This document shows positions 41,884 through 49,830 of a stretch of DNA of 55,720 nucleotides, in pieces. This DNA is from a virus: positions 1-55,720 of the IMG/VR virus record IMGVR_UViG_3300023181_000007; one strand, written 5' to 3'. Position 1 is the first letter of the stretch, and each line of letters begins with the position of its first letter. The notes beneath the pieces are model-generated. The model did no database searches. It saw only the letters and a program-made list of their open reading frames with translations, and was not told the origin of the DNA. The position numbers and the translations under genes were made by a program.

Positions 41884-42944
41884 CACAAGAAAATAAAAAA
41901 TTAAAGCCCTCCGAAATAGCCTTTGATAGATTCAAAGAGGAGGCCGAATTGTTTTTTGTGAAAAAATTCATAACGAGCAACTCCATACAAAGCAAGTATA
42001 GTTTTTGTTTGGATGTTTTCTTTGAGTTAGATAATAACCCTGAAATTGAATACGGGAGAGGTATAATCATGTATAGCCCTCATTACGGCCAAGGCAAATC
42101 ATTTTTTTTCGATGTTATTGAACACCGTTGCAGACGTATAGAAAACCGAAACATTTTTAAAAGAACAACCGCAAAAGATTTGGTTACTTACTGCATTGAA
42201 AACGGGGAGGATGCTTTAAAAGACTTCATTAAGGTTAAAAACCTGTACATTGATGATATTGGTGATGAGGGTGATAATAAAAACTTTCAAATCAAGAAAA
42301 GTAAAAACATGATTAATGTTTTGAGGTTTGTTCTTTTGTATCGTTATGAAATGTGGGTTAAACATGGTTGGAAAACTTACGGAACCACAAATTTAAATAT
42401 TGATGAGTTAGCAAGATGTTACGACGGCCGATTATCTGACAGGATAAAACAAATGGTTCATTGGGTTGATGTTGAATTTCTAAAAAATGGCAAATCATTT
42501 AGACAGTACGAGGGCACAAGAAAACTAACCCAAAATGAAATTGCCCTTAACTACAAAAAGATAGCTCCCAAGGAAAAAGAACCGGAAGCCCCCGACACGA
42601 CAAAATATCTTAATGATTTAATTAATGAAAGTCATGAATACATTAACCGTATGGGATGGGTTGATTGGAAATTAGTGAAAACATTATTGATTGACAGGAA
42701 ATTATTAGACTATACCGACTTTATGTTTACAGATAATCAGCTAGAACACGCCGAATTTGTTTTAAAACATGACATTGTAGATACTGTAAAATTCCTGCTT
42801 AGAGATACAGACAGAGAGGTGAGGCTTGCGGAAAGGCAAAGGAGGCTTGCCGATGTTGGAGATAAAGAGATTACCGACATGGCAGCTACTATAGTTGCAA
42901 AGCAAAAGTTTATTGAATTAAGGGATAACGAACACAAATTTTAA
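41880..42944 (+). CDS. DnaC/IstB-like AAA+ helicase loader
   Basis: This 354-residue protein carries a P-loop-like SPHYGQGKS (about residues 65-75), in which the usual first Gly is replaced, and Walker B LYIDDIGDEG (about 121-130). A later Arg-rich stretch, RCYDGRLSDRIKQM, fits the sensor or arginine-finger region of AAA+ loaders. The C-terminal part (about 250-354) is an extra helical domain. Function: loading of the replicative helicase at the phage origin, in partnership with the O-like protein. Confidence 0.75.
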   Translation: MTQENKKLKPSEIAFDRFKEEAELFFVKKFITSNSIQSKYSFCLDVFFELDNNPEIEYGRGIIMYSPHYGQGKSFFFDVIEHRCRRIENRNIFKRTTAKDLVTYCIENGEDALKDFIKVKNLYIDDIGDEGDNKNFQIKKSKNMINVLRFVLLYRYEMWVKHGWKTYGTTNLNIDELARCYDGRLSDRIKQMVHWVDVEFLKNGKSFRQYEGTRKLTQNEIALNYKKIAPKEKEPEAPDTTKYLNDLINESHEYINRMGWVDWKLVKTLLIDRKLLDYTDFMFTDNQLEHAEFVLKHDIVDTVKFLLRDTDREVRLAERQRRLADVGDKEITDMAATIVAKQKFIELRDNEHKF

Positions 42945-42945
42945 A

Positions 42946-43125
42946 ATGGATTTAATTTTAGATCAACCAATTCAGGTGAGCAAAAAACAATACGATCAGG
43001 TTAAAAATACACATGATGGTTATGTTTTCTTTAGGCAAGATCAGCAAACGGGAAATTATTATATCAAAGTGGCCTTTAAGTCACATTTAAAAGCCGTTGC
43101 ATTAACATTAGAAAAATACAAATAA
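42946..43125 (+). CDS. Hypothetical small protein (59 aa)
   Basis: The frame MDLILDQPIQVSKKQYDQVK and onward ends with a stop that overlaps the next ATG (TAATG). It starts one base after the previous stop. The tight fit supports a real gene. Function unknown. Confidence 0.6.
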   Translation: MDLILDQPIQVSKKQYDQVKNTHDGYVFFRQDQQTGNYYIKVAFKSHLKAVALTLEKYK

Positions 43126-43646
43126 TGGAAAGGACAATAATAGGCATAGACCCCGGAAAAGGCGGCGGAATAGCCATAATTAAAAAAGGTCGTGCCTATG
43201 CTGTCTCTATGCCGGCAACATTACCACAACTTAACGAATACCTGAAAGATATAAGAAACAATAACGATGAGATCATTGCATTCGTTGAAAAGGTTCAGAT
43301 ATTCGATAGTGACGATAAAGAGGACGGTAAAAAGTACGGTATTAAAAAAATGCTAGATCAATTTGCAGAGTTAAAAAGCTGTTTGGTTTTTCATAATATA
43401 CCATTTGTTGAAGTGGCTCCAATTACTTGGCAATCGGAACTTTGTTTAACTTCAAAGGGAGATACAAAAGCAGTACGTAAAAATAAATACAAGTTATTTG
43501 CGGGTAGGACTTTCCCGGATGCCAAGGTTAATCTAAATACATCCGATGCTCTTTGCATTTCTTATTTTGGAATTCAAAGATTGAAATTAAATCCCGGTTG
43601 GGTTAATGAAAGGATTGTAAAAAAGAAAACAGATTTATTTAAATAA
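43125..43646 (+). CDS. RuvC-like Holliday junction resolvase
   Basis: This 173-residue protein has the RNase H-fold signature of RuvC-type resolvases: IIGIDPGKGGGIAI (catalytic Asp9), AFVEKVQIF (Glu near residue 54) and TSDALCISYFG (Asp near residue 141). It probably resolves branched DNA before packaging. It closes the replication operon; a new promoter follows. Confidence 0.8.
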   Translation: MERTIIGIDPGKGGGIAIIKKGRAYAVSMPATLPQLNEYLKDIRNNNDEIIAFVEKVQIFDSDDKEDGKKYGIKKMLDQFAELKSCLVFHNIPFVEVAPITWQSELCLTSKGDTKAVRKNKYKLFAGRTFPDAKVNLNTSDALCISYFGIQRLKLNPGWVNERIVKKKTDLFK

Positions 43647-43656
43647 TAATATTTTA

Positions 43657-43685
43657 TTGATAGTAATAATATTTTATTATATTTG
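43657..43685 (+). promoter_or_regulatory. Promoter with AATAATATTTTATT repeats
   Basis: TTG (43657-43659), an 18-base spacer and TATATTTG (43678-43685). AATAATATTTTATT is present twice, near 43645 and 43665, 20 bases apart. Bases 43664-43685 are identical to 47183-47204. Confidence 0.8.
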
Positions 43686-43713
43686 CTACAGTAAAAACAT
43701 AAACATTTATATC

Positions 43714-44049
43714 GTGGAAAATATAAAATCAATGTTATTGCAAAATCTGCAAGACATAAATCAACTAGCTGACCCTCACAAATCAGATGAACATATTGCC
43801 CTTACATCAACTTATTTTGATGAATCAACTCAAGATAACTATGAGCTAATAGTTGAGTTAATAGCTTATAAAAGCGAAAGAGAAGAGCCGGGAACTTATC
43901 ACAGCGATAGAGGCGACGTTGAGGGGCATGGCTTTTATAATGTAATTACTTCAATAGAGATTCAACAAATTTATATATTCATGAATTTTGAGGATGAACC
44001 ACAATTCAAAATAACCAACCAAGAAGCTGTTGAGGCTATAAAATTTTAA
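43714..44049 (+). CDS. Hypothetical protein, GTG start in TATCGTGGAA context
   Basis: The 111-residue product starts MENIKSMLLQNLQDINQ from a GTG in TATCGTGGAA (43710-43719), with AAAAACAT at 43693-43700. An in-frame ATG at 43657 lies in the promoter and is rejected. The protein is acidic and of alpha/beta character. Function unknown. Confidence 0.7.
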   Translation: MENIKSMLLQNLQDINQLADPHKSDEHIALTSTYFDESTQDNYELIVELIAYKSEREEPGTYHSDRGDVEGHGFYNVITSIEIQQIYIFMNFEDEPQFKITNQEAVEAIKF

Positions 44050-44051
44050 TA

Positions 44052-44375
44052 ATGGAAATAGAAGATTTAAAAACCCGCCAAGAGTTCAACGCCTATTATA
44101 GGGCTAATCACATGGACTTATTCGATTTTAATGAAATTGATTTTTATGGCAAACCTGACATTGAACAAAACGCATATTATTTGGCTTTTCTTGAGTCAAA
44201 AGGGATAATTGTTTATCCGGGTATTAAGAAAAAAATTGAAAATAAATTCTTTGCGGTCGTGTATTTTAATGAAACGCTTAAGATTTCAACATTAGGTTCA
44301 AATTTTCCTAAAGCAAGTGATGCGGTTGCGTATGGTATTAAATATGCATTTAAAATATTAATCAAAAAACAATAA
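44052..44375 (+). CDS. Hypothetical protein
   Basis: This 107-residue acidic and aromatic protein lies two bases after the previous stop. It is not recognised. Confidence 0.65.
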   Translation: MEIEDLKTRQEFNAYYRANHMDLFDFNEIDFYGKPDIEQNAYYLAFLESKGIIVYPGIKKKIENKFFAVVYFNETLKISTLGSNFPKASDAVAYGIKYAFKILIKKQ

Positions 44376-44378
44376 CTT

Positions 44379-44639
44379 ATGAGGGCAATTGATTTCCCCG
44401 GAGCAAACATTACATTAACAAAGCCTAGCACTATGACAGATGAGGAGTGCACACCGTTAAGGGCGCAAACAGGCGTTAACCAAAGCGGTTTTCCTTACTT
44501 CATTACAGCATGGATGCCAAATGTTGATGATTTGAAAGCCATAAACGAGGGCAAGCCTATTTATTTGAACATGCTAGGTTTACAGTTCCAACCTAGCAGT
44601 TTATTTACTTTAAACGAAAATGGAGAAGCAAATGAGTAA
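44379..44639 (+). CDS. Hypothetical protein
   Basis: This 86-residue protein is not recognised. It overlaps the next gene by 8 bases if that gene starts at 44632. Confidence 0.6.
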   Translation: MRAIDFPGANITLTKPSTMTDEECTPLRAQTGVNQSGFPYFITAWMPNVDDLKAINEGKPIYLNMLGLQFQPSSLFTLNENGEANE

Positions 44640-45168
44640 GGCAAGAACATTTTCAAGAACTTTCCCGGTTGGGCATGATTCAGCAGGAAATAAAACGCTT
44701 TTCGTTGAAAAGATATTAAATACCTTAGACATAAATTATAGTTCAATAAGTTATAAAAATTGGCTAATAAACAACAATCCCAATATTGACGAAAAAACAA
44801 TAAATGATTTTTTTGATAACCTTGAGCAAACCGATAAAACAAAGTCACATACTGTTAGAAAAGGTCAAAGTATTAAAAAAGGTGAATTAGTCAGTTTTAG
44901 GGTTTGGAGTGAAAAACCTTATAGATCAAAGCAAATTAAATTTGCTCCGGATATTAAGGTAAATATCTTTCCTGTAAAGTTTGATGATTTAGGATTTGTT
45001 TATTTAAATGACTCTCCGGATTATTTAAAACATGATAAGCAATCTATTCTTGCCAAAAACGACGGATTAACAAACATTGAGTTTATGAATTGGTTCTTTT
45101 TGAGGCAAAAACCATTTAAAGGTTTTGAGGGGCAAGTTATTTGTTGGGATTCTAAAATTGAATATTAA
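44632..45168 (+). CDS. Hypothetical protein
   Basis: The 178-residue product starts MSKARTFSRTFPVGHDSAGN. The ATG at 44632 forms an ATGAGTAA overlap with the previous gene; another ATG at 44620 adds four residues. It contains SHTVRKGQSIKKGELVSFRVWSEK split by beta turns. No known family. Confidence 0.6.
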   Translation: MSKARTFSRTFPVGHDSAGNKTLFVEKILNTLDINYSSISYKNWLINNNPNIDEKTINDFFDNLEQTDKTKSHTVRKGQSIKKGELVSFRVWSEKPYRSKQIKFAPDIKVNIFPVKFDDLGFVYLNDSPDYLKHDKQSILAKNDGLTNIEFMNWFFLRQKPFKGFEGQVICWDSKIEY

Positions 45169-45184
45169 TTTAAAATTACATACA

Positions 45185-45862
45185 ATGAGCGAAAAAAAGG
45201 AGGGCGAAAAAATACGTTTCGTCAATTATGAAAACTTTTTATTGAAAAAGTTAACCTATAATGAAAAGCAACAATTGCTTGTTATAGATTGGGAAGAGAA
45301 AACAGGGACCAAGGACGGGCACCAAGATAAACCAAAAGACGTGCCTCATCCGGATTTGTTAGCAGCTTTGGACGCTTTAAAGCCTCACTTATCAAGAACT
45401 TTAGGTTTACAACAGGGTTGGGACTTTGCTAGGGAAAATGTAAAAGAGAATGGCGACGCCCTTAAGCAAGCAATGGCAGGAGCCAAGTCCGCCGATAATT
45501 CAGTTAAGGTTATCGGTATTGTTATGATGGGAGAGGGAGAGACAGAGGGCGTTAAAATAAATGGTTTTATGCAATGCTTAAACGGCCAAATGAAAGTTAA
45601 TTGCCCGGTTATTCGTTTTGGTTCCGATGCAATGGCTATTGAAAAAACTGTTGAGGGACTTATTGAAAAGGTAAAGATTGAGGCGTATGGCTTTTTACAC
45701 CAAAACAAACGCAAGCAATATAGTATTGAAGAGCAAGAGGAAATTGACCGTAAGAAACTAAAGAAACGCGGCATTTCTAAAAACCAAATGAGCATTCTTG
45801 ATGGAGAGCAACAGGATGCAGCTAAAGAAATTGAAGCTACAGCCGAGGCGGATCTTAATTAA
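45185..45862 (+). CDS. Hypothetical conserved-looking phage protein
   Basis: The 225-residue product starts MSEKKEGEKIRFVNYENFLL. The ATG at 45185 is preferred over a distant in-frame ATG at 45125 inside the preceding gene. It is highly charged, helical and acidic at its C-terminus. Its position before the SSB and HNH genes suggests a role in DNA metabolism, but this cannot be shown. Confidence 0.65.
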   Translation: MSEKKEGEKIRFVNYENFLLKKLTYNEKQQLLVIDWEEKTGTKDGHQDKPKDVPHPDLLAALDALKPHLSRTLGLQQGWDFARENVKENGDALKQAMAGAKSADNSVKVIGIVMMGEGETEGVKINGFMQCLNGQMKVNCPVIRFGSDAMAIEKTVEGLIEKVKIEAYGFLHQNKRKQYSIEEQEEIDRKKLKKRGISKNQMSILDGEQQDAAKEIEATAEADLN

Positions 45863-45866
45863 TAAC

Positions 45867-45890
45867 AAGGGGCTTTTATGCCCCTTTTTA
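45867..45890 (+). terminator. Intrinsic terminator
   Basis: AAGGGGC (45867-45873) pairs with GCCCCTT (45880-45886), followed by a short T run. Confidence 0.8.
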
Positions 45891-45900
45891 AATTAGAATT

Positions 45901-46050
45901 ATGAAATCATTTTTTCATTTTATATGGGTGCTTATTGTGATTATAGGCGCAGCATTTCTAACCTGTATTTTGTATTGCTTGAGGTTATTGGCTAGGATAG
46001 TTTATTTTTGGAAAAGAGCACCTTGGATAGTTGGTAAATCAAAACTTTAA
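45901..46050 (+). CDS. Small membrane protein (49 aa)
   Basis: The frame MKSFFHFIWVLIVIIGAAFL and onward has a hydrophobic core of about 25 residues followed by a basic C-terminus (RLLARIVYFWKRAPW), a single-span membrane protein. It fits between a terminator and a GTG-start gene. Function unknown. Confidence 0.6.
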   Translation: MKSFFHFIWVLIVIIGAAFLTCILYCLRLLARIVYFWKRAPWIVGKSKL

Positions 46051-46053
46051 AAA

Positions 46054-46515
46054 GTGAAACAAAAAACCCATAAAAATTGCGCAAACCCGAATTGCAACAA
46101 AGAGTTTAAATTGTATAATTCAACACAAAAATATTGCTCATATTCTTGCCAATTAGAGGTTGAGGGAAGAAAAGAAAAAAAAGTACAAAAGAAAATAAAT
46201 CCTATTTCTGAAAAGAGAAAAGCGGAAAAACCTATTTACGATTTAAAAAGAGACGCTTTTTTATCTTTGGAGAAAAATAAATTTTGTAAGGTTCACGGAA
46301 AAAATTGTACAAAAATTGCAACAACTGTTGAGCATAGAATGGGAAGACGTGGTTTTGCGGATGATTGGGCAAGAGATAACAAAATTAGCCTTTATATTGA
46401 TGAAAGGTTTTGGTTGGCATCATGCAACCCTTGTAACTTAGAGTTAGAAAACAATCCCGAATTATCATATCAATTTCAATTATCAAAAATACATGGCGGC
46501 AAGAAATTCAAATAA
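46054..46515 (+). CDS. NinG/HNH-like DNA recombination protein
   Basis: This 153-residue basic protein, with a GTG start, has an N-terminal zinc finger of CxxxxC-CxxxC type (CANPNCNKEF ... KYCSYSCQ). The C-terminal half has TTVEHRMGRRG and SCNPCNLELENNPE, the pattern of HNH-type nuclease and NinG proteins. NinG acts in phage recombination. It lies next to the SSB gene. Confidence 0.7.
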   Translation: MKQKTHKNCANPNCNKEFKLYNSTQKYCSYSCQLEVEGRKEKKVQKKINPISEKRKAEKPIYDLKRDAFLSLEKNKFCKVHGKNCTKIATTVEHRMGRRGFADDWARDNKISLYIDERFWLASCNPCNLELENNPELSYQFQLSKIHGGKKFK

Positions 46516-46702
46516 CAACGCACCCAATACACCCCCGGAGACAATTGTTGATGTAGTATCAACAAAAGGGGATAAAGTCATTGTTAACTCCATGACTCAC
46601 GGCCAAGCAATTTTATTGAAGTCAAAAAACGGTTGGGTAAATAAAATATATCAACCCGGTTATCATGGGTATAAAACTAATATAGAAACTAAAAAAACAT
46701 AG
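46493..46702 (+). CDS. Hypothetical small protein
   Basis: This 69-residue protein starts MAARNSNNNAPNTPPETIVD and overlaps the NinG-like gene by 23 bases. It is of low complexity in its first part. Function unknown. Confidence 0.55.
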   Translation: MAARNSNNNAPNTPPETIVDVVSTKGDKVIVNSMTHGQAILLKSKNGWVNKIYQPGYHGYKTNIETKKT

Positions 46703-46706
46703 TAGT

Positions 46707-47120
46707 ATGGATTTATTCGGTAGGATTAAAGTAATAGGCGAAACCACGACTTATGGCGAAAGTGGTTTTAGAAAAAGGGAAATAGTTATAACAACTGACG
46801 AGCAATACCCCCAAACGATACTAATTGAGTTTACTCAAGACAAATGTGATTTGTTGAATAGCTTTACAATTGGTCAACCCGTTAAAGTAGCTTTTAACGT
46901 AAGGGGGAGAGAATGGGTTAACCCTCAAGGAGAGACAAAGTATTTTAACCAAATACAAGGTTGGAGGATTGAACTACTGGCAGCAGCAGGGGCACCCGTT
47001 CAGCAAGGTTATCAAGGACCGGGAAGCGCGGCGGATGCTTACCATAATAACCAAACAAATACTAACCCTCAAGCCGGGTCAAATAACTCGGAGGAAGAGC
47101 ACGACGATCTCCCATTTTAG
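46707..47120 (+). CDS. DUF3127-type single-strand DNA-binding protein
   Basis: This 137-residue protein has an OB-fold-like N-terminal part (residues 1-90: GRIKVIGETTTYGESGFRKR, TILIEFTQDKCDLL, KVAFNVRGREWVNPQGE), typical of the Bacteroidota DUF3127 family, and a disordered Q/N/G-rich linker ending HDDLPF. The acidic DDLPF tip is the classic SSB protein-binding tail. It probably coats single-stranded phage DNA and recruits partners. Confidence 0.8.
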   Translation: MDLFGRIKVIGETTTYGESGFRKREIVITTDEQYPQTILIEFTQDKCDLLNSFTIGQPVKVAFNVRGREWVNPQGETKYFNQIQGWRIELLAAAGAPVQQGYQGPGSAADAYHNNQTNTNPQAGSNNSEEEHDDLPF

Positions 47121-47121
47121 C

Positions 47122-47147
47122 AAAGCCCCAATTGAGGGGCTTTTTTT
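47122..47147 (+). terminator. Intrinsic terminator after the SSB gene
   Basis: AAAGCCCC (47122-47129) pairs with GGGGCTTT (47136-47143), followed by a T run. Confidence 0.9.
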
Positions 47148-47171
47148 ATTTAAAATAAATAATAAAATATA

Positions 47172-47204
47172 TTTGTTTTAAATAATAATATTTTATTATA
47201 TTTG
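47172..47204 (+). promoter_or_regulatory. Promoter of the late accessory operon
   Basis: TTTG (47172-47175), a 21-base spacer and TATATTTG (47197-47204). The transcript should begin near GTGGAATAA (47209-47217), a motif also complementary to the putative small RNA. Confidence 0.8.
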
Positions 47205-47235
47205 ACGTGTGGAATAATAACAAAAACATTGTATC

Positions 47236-47529
47236 GTGGAAAATACAAAAACAATCTCAACACGTTCAGGTGCGTTAAAATCTGATGATCAATTAAGGGC
47301 TTATATAAACAAAAACTTTATTATTCGTTGGCGAATGAAAGGAGATAAAAAAAGTAATCTTATTTCCGCCGGTAAATTTGTAAAGTTATTGCAGGACAAA
47401 ACAAGCATGGTCACAATTACCCCGGAGGAAACAAAACAAAAATACTTTGATAAAGTGATTAACGGTCGAAAGTATCGTTATGACTTTTTGATAATGGGTA
47501 TTTTACAAGTTCAATTTATATCTAAATAA
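47236..47529 (+). CDS. Hypothetical protein, GTG start in TATCGTGGAA context
   Basis: This 97-residue basic protein starts from a GTG in TATCGTGGAA (47232-47241), with AAAAACAT at 47222-47229. It has no membrane segment. Function unknown; it is the first gene of a promoter-driven unit. Confidence 0.7.
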   Translation: MENTKTISTRSGALKSDDQLRAYINKNFIIRWRMKGDKKSNLISAGKFVKLLQDKTSMVTITPEETKQKYFDKVINGRKYRYDFLIMGILQVQFISK

Positions 47530-47580
47530 AAAAAAGCTAAATCACTACTAAAATATAATAATAAGCTAAAAATTAAAGCT

Positions 47581-48126
47581 ATGTATAAAGGTAAAGAATG
47601 TTGCCAAGGGTGTGGCAAAGACGGCACACAAAAACCAAGATACTCAAAAGATAAACTTTGTGAAGATTGCAAAAAAATAATGGAATTAGGTAAAGCGGTT
47701 ACATCCGAGAGTCTTGTTGAATATGTAAGAGTTAGAGACTGGTATAATGGGCTTTCATCTTGGGGATTTGATGATAATACCTTAAATAAATTTGCAACAG
47801 CAGTATTAGAGCGTATAAACAACCCAAACGCACCAACTAAAGGAGAGTTAACATTGAGGGCTAACACGGGTCATAGTACTGTATTTTATACGGTGCCAAA
47901 AGCATTTGCAGAGCCTTTTATTGAATTTGTAAAAATTTTAAACGAAGTTGTTAGAGATATAAAAAAACAAAAAGAGGATATTTCAATACAAGCCAAAAAC
48001 GCAGTTAGGAATGAGAAAAATGAAATATTCAACTTAGGAGTTGAAGCCGGGAGAGATTTATTAATGCAGCTTAACCGGGGTGATATAACTATAGATCATT
48101 TTAATAAAACGGTAATCAAATATTAA
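47581..48126 (+). CDS. Hypothetical protein with N-terminal zinc ribbon
   Basis: This 181-residue protein begins with CCQGCGKDGTQ ... KLCEDCKK, a CxxC-x(n)-CxxC zinc ribbon (about residues 6-30). The rest is helical with a coiled-coil-like region (about residues 115-160). The family is not recognised. The zinc ribbon suggests nucleic-acid or protein binding. Confidence 0.65.
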   Translation: MYKGKECCQGCGKDGTQKPRYSKDKLCEDCKKIMELGKAVTSESLVEYVRVRDWYNGLSSWGFDDNTLNKFATAVLERINNPNAPTKGELTLRANTGHSTVFYTVPKAFAEPFIEFVKILNEVVRDIKKQKEDISIQAKNAVRNEKNEIFNLGVEAGRDLLMQLNRGDITIDHFNKTVIKY

Positions 48127-48128
48127 TC

Positions 48129-48560
48129 ATGATTCAATATACTAAAGAAAACCCCGGAGGGCCTTACTCAATGCTTAAATATCTTTCAGAGATTAGCGGC
48201 ATAAGTTTGAGAAAAGAATTAGAGTTTGACTCTATGGATAAGCTAAGGCGAAAAAACGGCTCAAAAACCAAATCTAAAAGCTACCTCATTTATAATGCTT
48301 ACGATATAAAAGTTGTTATAAATGGTGAAATAATTCCTTACATGATACCCGGCCCGTCTTTTGGTGATTGGCGTTTTGATAATGTTTACAAGGACACCCC
48401 GGAGAAGTTTATTGTTACGGTTGATAGGTCTTATGAGGAATTCGGAATTGAAATAAAACCCGCCGGAACTTATAACGATAGCTTAGGCGGCGGTTGGAGT
48501 AGCAAAATAGATTTGTATAATATAAACGGCAATTACTTTGCCCCTGACATGGAGGTTTAG
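48129..48560 (+). CDS. Hypothetical protein
   Basis: This 143-residue protein has a basic helical N-terminal half and a beta-rich C-terminal half. It lies 2 bases from both neighbours. No known motif. Confidence 0.6.
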   Translation: MIQYTKENPGGPYSMLKYLSEISGISLRKELEFDSMDKLRRKNGSKTKSKSYLIYNAYDIKVVINGEIIPYMIPGPSFGDWRFDNVYKDTPEKFIVTVDRSYEEFGIEIKPAGTYNDSLGGGWSSKIDLYNINGNYFAPDMEV

Positions 48561-48562
48561 AA

Positions 48563-49273
48563 ATGGGTAAAAATTTCAACACAAACACAGACAATAATGA
48601 TGTGTGGTTAACGCCTCCATCATTGATAAAAAGCTTAGGTAATTTTGATCTTGACCCATGCAGCCCAATAAATAGACCTTGGGACACGGCAAAAAATCAC
48701 ATGACTATTGACGACGACGGTTTATTACTGCCTTGGTTTGGCCGTGTATGGCTTAATCCTCCTTACGGCAATCAGCTTGGCAAATGGCTTGAGAAAATGG
48801 CATTGCATCAAAACGGAACCGCTTTAATATTTGCACGAACCGAAACAACGGCAATGCAATACTATGTTTTCCCTCATGCCGAAAGCATTCTATTTATAAA
48901 AGGCCGAATTAATTTTCATTATCAAGACGGCCGTGTTGGGGATCGGGCAAACGCCCCAAGTATATTGATTGGCTATAATGAGTATAATTCGGACATGATC
49001 GAGCAAAGCGGAATACAAGGGCATCACATAAGCCTTAGACCAAAAATATTTATAGCGGGCATTTCTTTAGATCAAAACAAAACTTGGCGCGTTATAGTAG
49101 GAGAAGTTTTGGAGGAGTTAAACCGGGAGGCAACATTAACCGATATATACGAAACCGTTATAAAGTTAGCTCCGGAAAAAGTACGTAAGAATCAAAACTA
49201 CAAGGCTAAAATAAGACAGGTTTGCCAACAACATTTTGATAGAATTTCAAAAGCCACTTATAAACTAAATTAA
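48563..49273 (+). CDS. Phage N6-adenine DNA methyltransferase (Dam type) with C-terminal extension
   Basis: This 236-residue protein has the phage Dam (DNA N-6-adenine-methyltransferase) pattern: NDVWLTPPSLIKSL with FDLDPCSP, then RVWLNPPYGNQLG with the catalytic NPPY at residues 65-68. Residues about 175-236 are a helical C-terminal extension (EVLEELNREATLTDIYETV) that looks like a DNA-binding or partner domain. It methylates adenines, perhaps to protect phage DNA from host restriction. Its recognition sequence is unknown. Confidence 0.85.
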   Translation: MGKNFNTNTDNNDVWLTPPSLIKSLGNFDLDPCSPINRPWDTAKNHMTIDDDGLLLPWFGRVWLNPPYGNQLGKWLEKMALHQNGTALIFARTETTAMQYYVFPHAESILFIKGRINFHYQDGRVGDRANAPSILIGYNEYNSDMIEQSGIQGHHISLRPKIFIAGISLDQNKTWRVIVGEVLEELNREATLTDIYETVIKLAPEKVRKNQNYKAKIRQVCQQHFDRISKATYKLN

Positions 49274-49278
49274 CCATC

Positions 49279-49485
49279 ATGATAAACAAAGACCAAGTAC
49301 AGGCAACACCAACATTTAAATCGTTGGATGCTTTACAGCAAAAGTTAATTCTTAATAAAGAGACTTTTGAGAAAATCCAAAACGGCGTTAATGTGGCTAA
49401 ACACAAAGGGATTGAGCTTTACATTAAAGATCACAACCCCGCGCCAAGAGTATTGAGTATTGTAACCGAATTATTAAAATCATAA
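49279..49485 (+). CDS. Hypothetical small protein
   Basis: This 68-residue helical protein is not recognised. It lies one base before the next gene. Confidence 0.6.
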   Translation: MINKDQVQATPTFKSLDALQQKLILNKETFEKIQNGVNVAKHKGIELYIKDHNPAPRVLSIVTELLKS

Positions 49486-49486
49486 A

Positions 49487-49819
49487 ATGAAATTATCCAA
49501 ATACGAGGCGTTTTTAGAAAACGCTAAAAGAGATCAAAAATCTTTTAACTCTCATGTTGAAAAAATGAAAGGAAGCGGATCTTTTGAATTTAAAGAATTG
49601 GCAGAGAAATTATTTGAGTTGCAAAATAAGCTAAATAATGCTTTGATTGTTTATTTGTTTTCTAATGATAAAAACGATAGACTTATTGAGCATATAGTAA
49701 ATAAATATTTGGAAAAACATAGAAATATATTGCTTTTCCTTTTTGCTTTGGATAATGAAATGAGGTTTTTCATTTTGCATGAGCTAAAGACAAATCAAAA
49801 CTTATTTTCAAACTGTTAA
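49487..49819 (+). CDS. Hypothetical helical protein
   Basis: This 110-residue protein is mostly helical (SHVEKMKGSGSFEFKELAEK ...). It stands before the GHKL-like gene. No known motif and no membrane segment. Confidence 0.6.
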   Translation: MKLSKYEAFLENAKRDQKSFNSHVEKMKGSGSFEFKELAEKLFELQNKLNNALIVYLFSNDKNDRLIEHIVNKYLEKHRNILLFLFALDNEMRFFILHELKTNQNLFSNC

Positions 49820-49830
49820 AATAAATTCAA

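Noticed and set aside
43657-43713. Upstream ATG extending the gene at 43714
   Set aside because: The extension would be translated from the promoter itself, and the shared GTG leader marks the real start. The same reasoning applies to 53248 against 53299 and 12775 against 12811.
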